Shown: positions 8,863 to 17,819 of the stretch, one piece after another
Layout: every line of letters starts with the position of its first letter
Position numbering within the stretch: the stretch's first letter is position 1
Origin: JAZOTM01 sp045657625
Lineage (GTDB): Bacteria > Bacillota > Clostridia > Lachnospirales > Lachnospiraceae
Length of the DNA: 64,000 nucleotides
Direction of reading: 5' to 3'
NCBI GenBank assembly: GCA_045657625.1
Contig: JAZOTM010000001.1
Coordinates: 1-64,000, forward strand
Program-made: the position numbers and the translations under genes
Notes under the pieces: model-generated
Told to the model about the DNA's origin: nothing
Seen by the model: the letters and a program-made list of their open reading frames with translations, nothing else
Databases searched by the model: none

Positions 8863-10770
8863 ATGGAAACACTTTTTACAGAACTGGATCAATATTTATT
8901 TGGTCAGGGAACACATTACGACATTTATAAGAAAATGGGAGCCCATCCCATGAAAATAGATGGCAAAGAGGGTGTTTATTTTTGCGTGTGGGCACCGCAT
9001 GCAAAAGATGTTTATGTCATTGGTGAATTCAATGAGTGGCTGTGTGAAGAAGAATATCGGATGACTCGTACCGGAGATATGGGTGTGTATGAGATATTCC
9101 TGACAGATGCCAAAGAGGGACAGTTATATAAATATGTCATTGAAAGCGGAGATGGAAATCGTCATTATAAGGCGGATCCTTATGCAAATTATGCGGAACT
9201 TCGCCCAGGCACAGCATCACGAATTACCGATATCAATAAGATAAAATGGACCGATCAAAAATGGATGAAACGTCGTAGTAGTATTACGGATGTTTACAGT
9301 GAGCCAATGGCCATTTATGAAGTACATCCGGGTTCTTGGATGCGTCATCCGGGAAGAGATGATGATGGTTTTTATACCTATCGGGAATTGGCAGAAGCAC
9401 TTGTGAAATACGTGAAGGAAATGGGTTATACCCATGTGGAATTAATGGGTATCTCCGAATATCCATTTGATGGATCTTGGGGTTATCAGGTGACCGGATA
9501 TTATGCACCGACTTCTCGTTACGGTACACCGGAGGACTTTGCTTATTTGGTAAATTATCTCCATAAGAATGACATCGGTGTCATTCTTGACTGGGTACCG
9601 GCTCATTTCCCAAGAGATGAACATGGCCTTGCCAACTTTGATGGGCAACCGTTATATGAATATCCGGATCCAAGAAAGGGAGAACATCCGGATTGGGGCA
9701 CCAAGATTTTCAATTATGAAATGAACGAAGTAAAGAACTTCTTGATTGGTAGCGCTTTGATGTGGGTGGAACATTACCATATTGATGGACTTCGTGTGGA
9801 CGCAGTGGCATCTATGTTGTACTTGGATTATGGAAAAAAAGAAGGCGAATGGGTTCGTAACCAGTATGGTGACAACAAGAACTTAGAAGTAATCGAATTC
9901 TTTAAACATATTAATACGTTGGTACTTGGAAGAAACAAAGGAGCCGTGATGATTGCGGAAGAATCTACGGCTTGGCCAAAGGTGACAAGTCCTGTGGAAG
10001 AGGATGGTTTGAACTTCAGCTTCAAATGGAATATGGGTTGGATGCATGATTTCTTGGATTATATGAAATTGGATCCGTTGTTCCGTAAGGACAACCACAA
10101 TAAGATGACCTTTGCCATGAGTTACAATAGCAGCGAAAAATATATCCTGGTATTGTCTCATGATGAAGTTGTTCATTTGAAATGTTCCATGTTAAAGAAA
10201 ATGCCTGGTTTGGAAGATGACAAATATCGCAACTTAAAGGTTGGATATGCATTTATGATGGGCCATGCCGGAAAGAAATTGCTCTTCATGGGACAGGATT
10301 TCGGACAGCCTACGGAGTGGAGCGAGGCAAGAGAATTGGATTGGTATGTGCTTTCGGATCCAAGACATGCCGGCGTACAGGAATTTGTAAAAGCATTGCT
10401 TCATATGTATCAGAAATATCCGGCTATGTATGAGTTGGATTCTGATTGGAGAGGCTTCGAATGGATCAATGCAGATGATGCTAGCCGTAGTATTTTCAGC
10501 TTTATTCGTAAGAGTAAAAATGGAAAGAATAACTTATTGTTTGTCTGCAACTTCACCCCAATGGAACGGGAAGATTATCGGGTAGGGGTACCGGTATCTA
10601 CACACTATAAGTTGGTGCTGGATAGTGATGAAACAAAATTCAACGGAAATGGTAGAAAGAAACCGTCCAATTACAAAGCGGAAAAATCTCCATGCGATGG
10701 TAGAGATTTCTCCTTTGCATATCCATTATCTCCTTATGGTGTAGCGGTATTTAAATTTGATTATGTGTAA
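8863..10770 (+). CDS. glgB: 1,4-alpha-glucan branching enzyme
   Basis: GH13 enzyme that makes alpha-1,6 branches in glycogen. 635 aa, normal for the family without an extra N-terminal module. An N-terminal CBM48 (about 30-120, including WAPHAKDVYVIGEFNEW) precedes the TIM barrel. Catalytic-region motifs are DWVPAHFPRDEHGL, GLRVDAVASMLYLDY (Asp313 nucleophile position), IAEEST (Glu366/367, acid-base region) and LSHDEVVH (His433-Asp434). The C-terminal beta domain ends YPLSPYGVAVFKFDYV. No other glg gene is adjacent. A strong terminator follows. Confidence 0.97.
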   Translation: METLFTELDQYLFGQGTHYDIYKKMGAHPMKIDGKEGVYFCVWAPHAKDVYVIGEFNEWLCEEEYRMTRTGDMGVYEIFLTDAKEGQLYKYVIESGDGNRHYKADPYANYAELRPGTASRITDINKIKWTDQKWMKRRSSITDVYSEPMAIYEVHPGSWMRHPGRDDDGFYTYRELAEALVKYVKEMGYTHVELMGISEYPFDGSWGYQVTGYYAPTSRYGTPEDFAYLVNYLHKNDIGVILDWVPAHFPRDEHGLANFDGQPLYEYPDPRKGEHPDWGTKIFNYEMNEVKNFLIGSALMWVEHYHIDGLRVDAVASMLYLDYGKKEGEWVRNQYGDNKNLEVIEFFKHINTLVLGRNKGAVMIAEESTAWPKVTSPVEEDGLNFSFKWNMGWMHDFLDYMKLDPLFRKDNHNKMTFAMSYNSSEKYILVLSHDEVVHLKCSMLKKMPGLEDDKYRNLKVGYAFMMGHAGKKLLFMGQDFGQPTEWSEARELDWYVLSDPRHAGVQEFVKALLHMYQKYPAMYELDSDWRGFEWINADDASRSIFSFIRKSKNGKNNLLFVCNFTPMEREDYRVGVPVSTHYKLVLDSDETKFNGNGRKKPSNYKAEKSPCDGRDFSFAYPLSPYGVAVFKFDYV

Positions 10771-10775
10771 AAAAG

Positions 10776-10809
10776 GCTCTTAGCAAGCTTGCTTGCTAAG
10801 AGCTTTTTT
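10776..10809 (+). terminator. Intrinsic terminator after glgB
   Basis: GCTCTTAGCAAGC (10776-10788) and GCTTGCTAAGAGC (10791-10803) form a perfect 13-bp inverted repeat, followed by six T. Confidence 0.92.
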
Positions 10810-10831
10810 GTATTTGTTTCCATTTTTTATA

Positions 10832-10859
10832 TAAATTAAAACTGTGTATATGCCGAAAT
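10832..10859 (+). promoter_or_regulatory. Sigma-28 (SigD/FliA) promoter
   Basis: TAAA (10832-10835), 16-base spacer, GCCGAAAT (10852-10859). This matches the flagellar sigma-28 consensus TAAA-N15-GCCGATAA apart from one spacer base and the last positions. It lies just ahead of the 1004-aa protein and matches a second such promoter before the flagellin gene. Confidence 0.72.
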
Positions 10860-10881
10860 ACTTGACATAAGGAGGCTACTT

Positions 10882-13800
10882 ATGCGCGTTGACCAGTTTA
10901 ATTTCAAAGAAGTAACACAGAGAAATCAAATCATGACAGGTGTTCCGGTTATAGCGGAACAAAAGTCTGCGGATAAAATTGCAGACTCACTGGGACTGGC
11001 AGTTCAGGTGAAGGAAGGTACTTATCAAAAACCTGTCGGTGGTGTCTTAGAGGAAATTCAGGATGCGGCTGCACAGGAAATGGATCAGGCATCCTTGCGT
11101 CATCAGGAAATGGCAGTCCTTTCCGGTTCTATGTCTCCGGAGGATTTGAAGGAGTTTGAAGAACAAGGATATGACTTGAAAGATAGTGATGTGGAAACCG
11201 TTGTAACGGTTGTGGATAAGATTAAGATTGCGCTTGCAAAGGGTGGAAAAGATGTTTCCGTTATGGGAGGACTGGACCAGGCAGTTGTGGAACAGGCCTT
11301 GGGAAATGGCGCTCTGGCAAGAAGCATCGAGCAGTTATTGGAGCAGGCAGATTTGCCTCAGACCAATGAAAATATCAGTGATTTAAAGAAGACAATGGAT
11401 TTGGGAGAAGTCCTAAGTCCATTGTCTAATGGCGCATTAAAATATATGGTAGAAAATCAACTACCGGCTTCCATTGAGAATTTGTATTTGGCAGAAAACA
11501 GCGTAGGTCCCAACTTTGGAAATGAAATGCTGAGTGAAGAAGATGCAGTAGACTTACAGAAACAAATGACAGAAATTATCGGACAGACCCCATTTTCCAA
11601 GGAAGAAGCTTTAGAAAAAAGCGGTTGGATGGTAGCAAATGAGATTCCATTGACTCCTGAAAATTTAACACGTGTCATGGAACTAAGTGAATTGAGTTTG
11701 CCGGTTTCAAAGGCCCAGGTGTTGAATGCGGGATTAGAAGCGTTGCAAGAGGGAAAACGCCCGCAGGAAGGGGTTTTGTTGGAACAGGATCGTTTGGTAT
11801 TTGCAGCAGAGGAATGCATGGAAGTGGTGGAAAACGCCACAGAAGAGGATTTGGCATATTTGATTGCTGAGGGCAAGGAAATCAATATCCGGAATTTACA
11901 GGAAGCTTCTTGGAGCCGTGAAGAAGCAGGGGTAGTTTATGTCCTGACGGATGAGCAAAAAGGACAATTAGTAACCGCCCAGAGAAAATTAGAAGAAACG
12001 CGATTGATGATGACGGTGGAAGCAAACTATCGTTTGTTAAAACAGGGAGTTTCCATCGATACAAAACCACTGGAAGAAGTGGTGGAACAGTTAAAAGCAA
12101 AAGAGCAGGAAGTGGCAAAAGCCATGCTGACTTCTGTGGGATTGGAAGGAACACAGGAACAGATTGCTACCTATGAAATGACCTTCCGGGCCTTATATGA
12201 ATTGGAACGTTCCCCGGCGTATGCGCTGGCTACCGCAGATACAGAAACAACGACTTTAGGTGCTTTGCATGATTCTGCAGTTGCATTACAACTTCGTATG
12301 GAGCAGGCCGGCGAAGCCTATGAAACCATGGGAACGGAAGTACGTAAGGATTTAGGGGATTCCATTCAGAAGGCCTTTCGAAATGTGGATGTCATCTTAG
12401 AGGATCTTGGTTTGGAAAAAACGGCAGAGAATCAAAGAGCCGTACGTATTTTGGGATATAACAACTTAAATATTACAGAAGAGAACATTGCACAGATGAA
12501 AGCGGTGGATGAAGAGGTGCAGCATACGTTCCGTAGTTTGACACCAAATACCGTATTGGAAATGATTCGACGCAATGAGAATCCGTTGGATGCGACGTTT
12601 GCAAAAATCAATGAAGTGACGGAATCCATTCAGCAGGAACAGGGTGCCACAGAAGAAAAGTACAGTGAATTTTTATATAAGTTGGACCAGAATAAAGGCA
12701 TTTCACCGGAAGAACGAGAATCGTATATTGGGATTTATCGTTTGATGAACCTGGTGGAGCAAAGCGATGGTGCAGCGATTGGAGCCTTGGTGCATCAAGG
12801 TGCAGAGATTACCATGCGGAATCTTTTAACAGCTGTACGCTCTGCAAAAAGAGAGGATATGGAGTACACCATTGATGATTCCTTTGGCGGGGCATCTTCC
12901 ACATTGACGAATTCCGTAATCGATCAGGTATTGACCGCATTTTCGACGAATCTTGTGAAAGATACCATGGCGGTGATGACACCGGAAAATTTGAAACTGG
13001 CGATGTCAGAAGAAAACTGGCAGGAGCAGTCGTTGGAGCAATTCCATCAGACCTTGTTAAATCAGGATGTAGAAGACGAATCCAGACAGGCTGCGATAGC
13101 AAAATTGCAGGAATTGGCAGATGCCAAAGATGCAGATGTAGAAGTTTATCGATATTTGGAAAGCTTTGAATTACCAACGACTGTGAACAATGTATTGGCG
13201 ATGCAGCAGATGATGCAACAGCCGGGTGCAGCGTTACGCAAGTTGTTTGGCATGGAAAACGCGAAATATCACACCGAAAATGGAGATGTGGATTTTGATG
13301 CCATTAAAGAAGATTTGTTGCGTCAGTTTGGAGAGGCAATGGAAACACCGGAAGAGATGGCGGAAGCAGAGCATACCTTAGAAGAAGTGGCTACCAATGT
13401 GATGAAGACTATGATAGCAGATACAGAGGTAACGGATGCTTTGGATTTAAAGGAATTGCAGATGATGACTCGTCAGCTTTCCATTGCAGGCGCTATGGCG
13501 AAAAAAGGAAACTACAATGTGCCGATTTTGGTACAGGGTGAATCCGGAGAAATGACTTTGAAGATTGTACATGGAGAAGGGAAAGGGCTTGTGGACATCA
13601 ATTTCACATTGTCAGCCCTGGGTAGTGTCATGGCACACTTTAAAGTACAGCAGAATCAGTTGAGTGGTTATGTCGTAGCAGAAAATCAAGAAACAGCTGA
13701 TCTTTTTTCACACCATGCCGAGGAATTGACAACGGCCATGGAAGAAGAGGGATTAGAACAGGTACACATTGATGTACTGAAAGAACAGGTGCCGACAAAT

Positions 13801-13896
13801 CCAATGGAATATAGTACAGAAGATTTGGAAGGTGCAGATACGAAAGTTCTTTATCATGTGGCAAAAAGATTTTGGCAACTACTTCAATCTTTCTAG
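10882..13896 (+). CDS. Large helical protein with FliK-like (flagellar hook-length control) C-terminal domain
   Basis: 1004 aa, predicted to be almost entirely alpha-helical and acidic, no signal peptide. Residues about 1-880 contain repeated helical blocks built on phrases such as TPENLTRVMELSEL, TPNTVLEMIRRNENPLDATF and TPENLKLAMSEENW. Residues about 895-985 (MTLKIVHGEGKGLVDINF through SGYVVAENQETADLFSHH to GLEQVHIDVL) follow the beta-beta-alpha pattern of the FliK/Flg_hook C-terminal domain. The ribosome site AAGGAGG is 8 bases before ATG, and a sigma-28 promoter lies at 10832. Flagellin and FliS follow. Related proteins may be catalogued under a DUF (I recall DUF6240, unverified). The FliK link is inference from pattern and context. 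Confidence 0.6.
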   Translation: MRVDQFNFKEVTQRNQIMTGVPVIAEQKSADKIADSLGLAVQVKEGTYQKPVGGVLEEIQDAAAQEMDQASLRHQEMAVLSGSMSPEDLKEFEEQGYDLKDSDVETVVTVVDKIKIALAKGGKDVSVMGGLDQAVVEQALGNGALARSIEQLLEQADLPQTNENISDLKKTMDLGEVLSPLSNGALKYMVENQLPASIENLYLAENSVGPNFGNEMLSEEDAVDLQKQMTEIIGQTPFSKEEALEKSGWMVANEIPLTPENLTRVMELSELSLPVSKAQVLNAGLEALQEGKRPQEGVLLEQDRLVFAAEECMEVVENATEEDLAYLIAEGKEINIRNLQEASWSREEAGVVYVLTDEQKGQLVTAQRKLEETRLMMTVEANYRLLKQGVSIDTKPLEEVVEQLKAKEQEVAKAMLTSVGLEGTQEQIATYEMTFRALYELERSPAYALATADTETTTLGALHDSAVALQLRMEQAGEAYETMGTEVRKDLGDSIQKAFRNVDVILEDLGLEKTAENQRAVRILGYNNLNITEENIAQMKAVDEEVQHTFRSLTPNTVLEMIRRNENPLDATFAKINEVTESIQQEQGATEEKYSEFLYKLDQNKGISPEERESYIGIYRLMNLVEQSDGAAIGALVHQGAEITMRNLLTAVRSAKREDMEYTIDDSFGGASSTLTNSVIDQVLTAFSTNLVKDTMAVMTPENLKLAMSEENWQEQSLEQFHQTLLNQDVEDESRQAAIAKLQELADAKDADVEVYRYLESFELPTTVNNVLAMQQMMQQPGAALRKLFGMENAKYHTENGDVDFDAIKEDLLRQFGEAMETPEEMAEAEHTLEEVATNVMKTMIADTEVTDALDLKELQMMTRQLSIAGAMAKKGNYNVPILVQGESGEMTLKIVHGEGKGLVDINFTLSALGSVMAHFKVQQNQLSGYVVAENQETADLFSHHAEELTTAMEEEGLEQVHIDVLKEQVPTNPMEYSTEDLEGADTKVLYHVAKRFWQLLQSF

Positions 13897-13910
13897 AAAC
13901 TCGCCGATAT
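13884..13910 (+). promoter_or_regulatory. Sigma-28 promoter of the flagellin gene
   Basis: TCAA (13884-13887), 15-base spacer, GCCGATAT (13903-13910), a near-consensus sigma-28 promoter with ideal spacing. It overlaps the 3' end of the upstream gene and gives an mRNA leader of about 75 bases before flagellin ATG 13991. Confidence 0.8.
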
Positions 13911-13952
13911 ACTAAGAGAATGAGAAAGGCAAGGGATGGTCTTTTCAAGAAG

Positions 13953-13964
13953 CGCAAGGATGCG
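13953..13964 (+). promoter_or_regulatory. Putative CsrA binding hairpin in flagellin leader
   Basis: CGCA-AGGA-TGCG forms a small hairpin with the GGA core in the loop, the classic CsrA site geometry. A second GGA core in CAAGGGATGG lies about 20 bases upstream (13930-13939). In Bacillus, CsrA represses hag translation through two such leader sites and is relieved by FliW; csrA and fliW are not in this window. Confidence 0.55.
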
Positions 13965-13990
13965 AAATTACAGTATAAAGAGGAAAAACC

Positions 13991-15457
13991 ATGAAAATTA
14001 ATCACAATCTAAATGCTATTGTTGCCAATAATAAATTGCATCAGAACGAAGATGCATTATCTGCTTCTATGGAGAGATTGGCTTCCGGCCTTCAAATCAA
14101 TCATGCAAAGGATGATCCTTCCGGCCTTGCTATTTCAAACCGTATGACCACGCAGATTGACGGTATTAGCCAGGCTTCTCAGAATGCCCAGGATGCAACC
14201 TCCCTTTTAGAGACTGCAGATGGCGCATTAAATGAAATTACTTCTATTATTCAGAGAATGAGTGAATTGGCAATTCAGGCAGCCAATGACACCAATACTC
14301 CTACAGACTTGCAGGCAATTCAGAAAGAAATTGCTGAATTGAAAAAAGAAATCGATCGTATGTCTCAGGACACAGAGTTCAATACCAAAGGGTTGTTGGA
14401 TGGCAACTTAGACGGTCGTCTTTATAGCAGCAAAACAAAAACAGATGAGTACAACGTTTATCAAAGTGATATGACTCGTATGTATGTTTCTGATTATGTG
14501 GCAGCAGGTACTTATGCAATTACCGTGACTCCGGGAACACAGGCAAGTGTTTCTACAGGTGCAGCAACATTGGTAACTGGAGATTCCGCGACTGAAATCA
14601 CAGCGGATCAGGCAGGTACCGTGGTTATTAATGGTTGCGCGGTCGAAATTACAGAAGGTATGACTTATGCAGAAGCGTTGCAGGCAATTCAGGAAACAGC
14701 AACCTATGCAGAAGCCGATATGACCATGGATACAGATACTGGAGTCATCACCTTTACCTCTCCAAACTTTGGAGATGATTATGAAGTAACTGTATCTGCA
14801 GATAATGCAAATTTAGAAGCATTGCTCGGTATGTCCGGTTCTTTGACATCCACAGGAACAGACGCTACCGTTACTATTTTAAATGGAGAGCAGACTTTGA
14901 CAGATGGCACCACTGTGACCTCAGCCTTTGACTTAGACAGTGCCACCTATTCTGCAAATGGAAATGATATCACCATTCGTCAGGTGAATGGATTTGAAAT
15001 TTCCTTCCGCTTGAATGAAAACTTGGATGCAGATACGACCATCGCTATGGAAGTCACCACTATGGGACAGCTCACCGTGCAGGTAGGTGCCAATGAGAAC
15101 CAGACTATGATGGTGCGCATCCCGGAGATCAGCTGCGAAAGTTTGTATGTAGATGACATAGATGTCAGTACCGTAAAGGGTGCGGATCGTGCCATTGCAA
15201 AACTGGCAGCAGCACTGGAAAAAGTATCCTCTGTTCGTTCAAAAATCGGTGCTTATGAAAACCGTTTGGATAAAGCTTATGCATCCTTGGAAGTTTCAGA
15301 AGAAAACTTAACCAACGCATTATCCAGAATTCAGGATGCAGATATGGCAGAAGAAATGACAGAATATACGCAGTACAATGTTTTGGTACAGGCTTCTACC
15401 AGCGTGCTTTCTCAGGCCAATGATTTGCCGGAAAGCGTATTGCAGTTGTTGCAATAG
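13991..15457 (+). CDS. Flagellin
   Basis: 488 aa structural subunit of the flagellar filament, exported by the flagellar type III system. The conserved N-terminal D0/D1 region (1-140) starts MKINHNLNAIVANNKLHQNE and includes ERLASGLQINHAKDDPSGLAI. The C-terminal D1/D0 region (about 395-488) contains RIQDADMAEEMTEYT and ends in a Leu/Gln-rich helix. Between them lies a variable, Thr/Ala/Asp-rich surface domain (about 145-390). AGAGG lies 8 bases before ATG. Transcription from the sigma-28 promoter at 13884 and translational control by CsrA are likely. fliS follows 14 bases after the stop. Confidence 0.96.
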   Translation: MKINHNLNAIVANNKLHQNEDALSASMERLASGLQINHAKDDPSGLAISNRMTTQIDGISQASQNAQDATSLLETADGALNEITSIIQRMSELAIQAANDTNTPTDLQAIQKEIAELKKEIDRMSQDTEFNTKGLLDGNLDGRLYSSKTKTDEYNVYQSDMTRMYVSDYVAAGTYAITVTPGTQASVSTGAATLVTGDSATEITADQAGTVVINGCAVEITEGMTYAEALQAIQETATYAEADMTMDTDTGVITFTSPNFGDDYEVTVSADNANLEALLGMSGSLTSTGTDATVTILNGEQTLTDGTTVTSAFDLDSATYSANGNDITIRQVNGFEISFRLNENLDADTTIAMEVTTMGQLTVQVGANENQTMMVRIPEISCESLYVDDIDVSTVKGADRAIAKLAAALEKVSSVRSKIGAYENRLDKAYASLEVSEENLTNALSRIQDADMAEEMTEYTQYNVLVQASTSVLSQANDLPESVLQLLQ

Positions 15458-15471
15458 AAAGGAGTCTTCTC

Positions 15472-15948
15472 ATGCAAAAGGAAAAAATGCAGGAGTATAC
15501 CAGAAGAATCTCACAAAGTAATCGTACCCAGCTTGTGGTGGTGATGTTTGATATGATTCAAACGTACTTGGAGGATGCGAAAGTATGCTACGACGAAAAG
15601 AATCGTGAAGGATTCAAACAAGAGGTTCGTCGTGCAGATAAGGTCATTCAAGAACTACAGGATGTACTGGATTTTAAATATGATTTATCGAAAGAATTGT
15701 ACGTGTTATACCGTTATTGCAGAGAGCGTTTGGCCGTAAGTATGATGCGTTTTGAATTAGAGGGATTAAAAGAGGCACAGAGTATTATGAGTCGCATTGG
15801 TTCTTCCTTCCGCTTATTGGCAGAGAAGGATCAGTCAGAACCTTTAATGAAGAATACGGAAACAGTATATGCAGGTATGACCTACGGAAAATTTAAATTA
15901 GTGGAAAACTATACCGGAAACGAGAGTAATCGTGGATTTTTGGTATAA
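15472..15948 (+). CDS. fliS: Flagellar export chaperone FliS
   Basis: 158 aa, slightly longer than typical FliS (about 125-135). FliS binds the flagellin C-terminus in the cytoplasm and prevents premature polymerisation. Helical-bundle features include YTRRISQSNRTQLVVVMFDM near the N-terminus, then repeated amphipathic helices and LYVLYRYCRERLAVSMM. The GGAG ribosome site is well spaced, and the gene directly follows flagellin in one transcript that ends at the terminator at 15964. The last 35 residues form an unusual polar tail. Confidence 0.88.
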   Translation: MQKEKMQEYTRRISQSNRTQLVVVMFDMIQTYLEDAKVCYDEKNREGFKQEVRRADKVIQELQDVLDFKYDLSKELYVLYRYCRERLAVSMMRFELEGLKEAQSIMSRIGSSFRLLAEKDQSEPLMKNTETVYAGMTYGKFKLVENYTGNESNRGFLV

Positions 15949-15963
15949 GAAATAAGGATTAGC

Positions 15964-16005
15964 AAAGGGCTGTCACTATGTTACTAGTGTACAGCCCTTT
16001 TTTTT
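15964..16005 (+). terminator. Intrinsic terminator of the flagellin-fliS transcript
   Basis: AAAGGGCTGT (15964-15973) pairs with ACAGCCCTTT, with an inner CACTA/TAGTG stem, followed by a run of T. Confidence 0.9.
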
Positions 16006-16058
16006 GTTATAATTGGAAAAATAATAAGTAGTCAGAGAAGAAGGGAGATGGAAATCCT

Positions 16059-17780
16059 ATGAGAAAAAAAGAAGAACACAGAAAACGTAGAATTGCATCT
16101 GCAATTGGAGAATACAAAGCAGCCCTCGTTTTTAAAAATGCGCGTATTTTCAATGTATTTACCAGAGAATTTGAAATGGGAGATTTGGCGGTAAACAACG
16201 GGTATATCGTAGGCATTGGGGAATATGAGGGGGAAGAAGAAATTGATGCAACGGGGAAAACCATTGTTCCCGGATTTATTGATGGACATTTACATTTGGA
16301 AAGTTCGATTGTAACCCCATCTCAATATTGTAAGGCAGTGCTTCCTCATGGAACCACCTCCATCGTGGCCGATCCACATGAGATTGCCAATGTTTGTGGC
16401 ACGGAAGGCATTGATTATATGTTAAAGGCGACAGAGGACTTGCCTTTGGATGTTTATATCATGGTTCCGTCCTGTGTACCGGCGACTCCGTTTGATGAGT
16501 CCGGTTATAAAATTGATGTAGAGGACGTTAAAAAATATTTACAAAATCCAAGAGTTTTGGGCTTGGCGGAAATGATGAATTATCCGGGCGTTTTTTCCAG
16601 AGACCCGGAAACCATAGAAAAAATAAAAGCAACCCATGATGCCAGAAAAATTATTGATGGACATGGACCCGGACTCACAGGCAAAGAATTAAATGCTTAT
16701 ACCACAGCAGGTATTTTTTCCGATCATGAATGTACTACAGAAGAAGAAGGCTTAGAAAAACTGCGAAGAGGCCAGTGGATTATGATTCGTCAGGGAACTG
16801 CCGGACGGAATTTGCAGGCTTTGGTGCCTTTGTGCAAAGAACCTTATGCACATCGTTGTTTGTTTGCAACAGATGACAAGCATCCGGGAGAATTAAATCG
16901 ACAAGGCCATATCGATTATATTATTCGAGAAGCCATTGCTTATGGAGTACAGCCGGAGATTGCTTATCAAATCGCAACCATCAATGCGGCATCCTATTTT
17001 AGATTGGCTTCCGTTGGAGCGGTTTGTCCGGGATATCGTGCAGACTTTTTAGTATTAAAGGATTTTGAAAAAGTTGAAATCGAAGCAGTTTATAAAGATG
17101 GTATGAAGGTTTTGGGGCAAGAAGATGGTCCAAAATGGGAAATGGAAATTGGAGAGGCATACAAGCCAAAAGCATCCATCACAAATACCATCAATATTTC
17201 AACGGTGGCTGCAAAGGATTTTGTTATAAAGGGACCAAAGAAAGTTATTGGCCTTGTGCCGGGAGAAATCCTGACCACAGATTGCGGAGAGGCAGACGGT
17301 ATCGACCTGGAACAGGATATTTTAAAGTTGGCAGTGGTGGAGCGTCATCATCATACGGGACATATTGGTCTCTGCTATGTAAAGGGCTACGGATTAAAGG
17401 CCGGTGCGGTAGCTACCAGTATTGCTCATGATTCTCACAATATTATTTGTGTTGGCGCTTCGGATCGTGATATGGCCAAGGCCGTTATGGCTTTGAAAAA
17501 AATCAAAGGCGGCATGGTTGTGGTGAAGGACGGCGAAGTATTAGCGGAGCTGGCGTTGCCTATTGCAGGACTTATGTGTGATCTGGATGTGGAAGAAGCC
17601 CAGGAAAAAATGGACGCAGTAAAAAATGCTGCGAAGGAATTAGGCGTTGGGGAAGGCATTGATCCGTTTATGACCATGTCTTTTGCCAGTCTTGCAGTAA
17701 TACCAACGTTACGCTTGACGACGCATGGAGTGGTAGATGTCAACCTATTCCGCTTGGTCGGAGAAAATACCCCTGATTAA
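16059..17780 (+). CDS. ade: Adenine deaminase
   Basis: 573 aa amidohydrolase converting adenine to hypoxanthine plus ammonia (purine salvage). Metal-binding signature DGHLHLESS sits in VPGFIDGHLHLESSIVTP, followed by ADPHEIANVCG, DGHGPGLTG, FSDHECTTEEE and ATDDKHPGEL, all typical of the Ade family. The C-terminal part contains VVERHHHTGHIGLCYVKGYG and VGASDRDMAKA. A GGGAG-type site precedes ATG 16059. It appears as its own unit between the fliS terminator and the GTPase gene 39 bases downstream, which could be co-transcribed. Confidence 0.96.
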   Translation: MRKKEEHRKRRIASAIGEYKAALVFKNARIFNVFTREFEMGDLAVNNGYIVGIGEYEGEEEIDATGKTIVPGFIDGHLHLESSIVTPSQYCKAVLPHGTTSIVADPHEIANVCGTEGIDYMLKATEDLPLDVYIMVPSCVPATPFDESGYKIDVEDVKKYLQNPRVLGLAEMMNYPGVFSRDPETIEKIKATHDARKIIDGHGPGLTGKELNAYTTAGIFSDHECTTEEEGLEKLRRGQWIMIRQGTAGRNLQALVPLCKEPYAHRCLFATDDKHPGELNRQGHIDYIIREAIAYGVQPEIAYQIATINAASYFRLASVGAVCPGYRADFLVLKDFEKVEIEAVYKDGMKVLGQEDGPKWEMEIGEAYKPKASITNTINISTVAAKDFVIKGPKKVIGLVPGEILTTDCGEADGIDLEQDILKLAVVERHHHTGHIGLCYVKGYGLKAGAVATSIAHDSHNIICVGASDRDMAKAVMALKKIKGGMVVVKDGEVLAELALPIAGLMCDLDVEEAQEKMDAVKNAAKELGVGEGIDPFMTMSFASLAVIPTLRLTTHGVVDVNLFRLVGENTPD

Positions 17781-17819
17781 GTAAGCCTTGACTATTATAT
17801 AGAAAAAGGGAGAGCAAAA

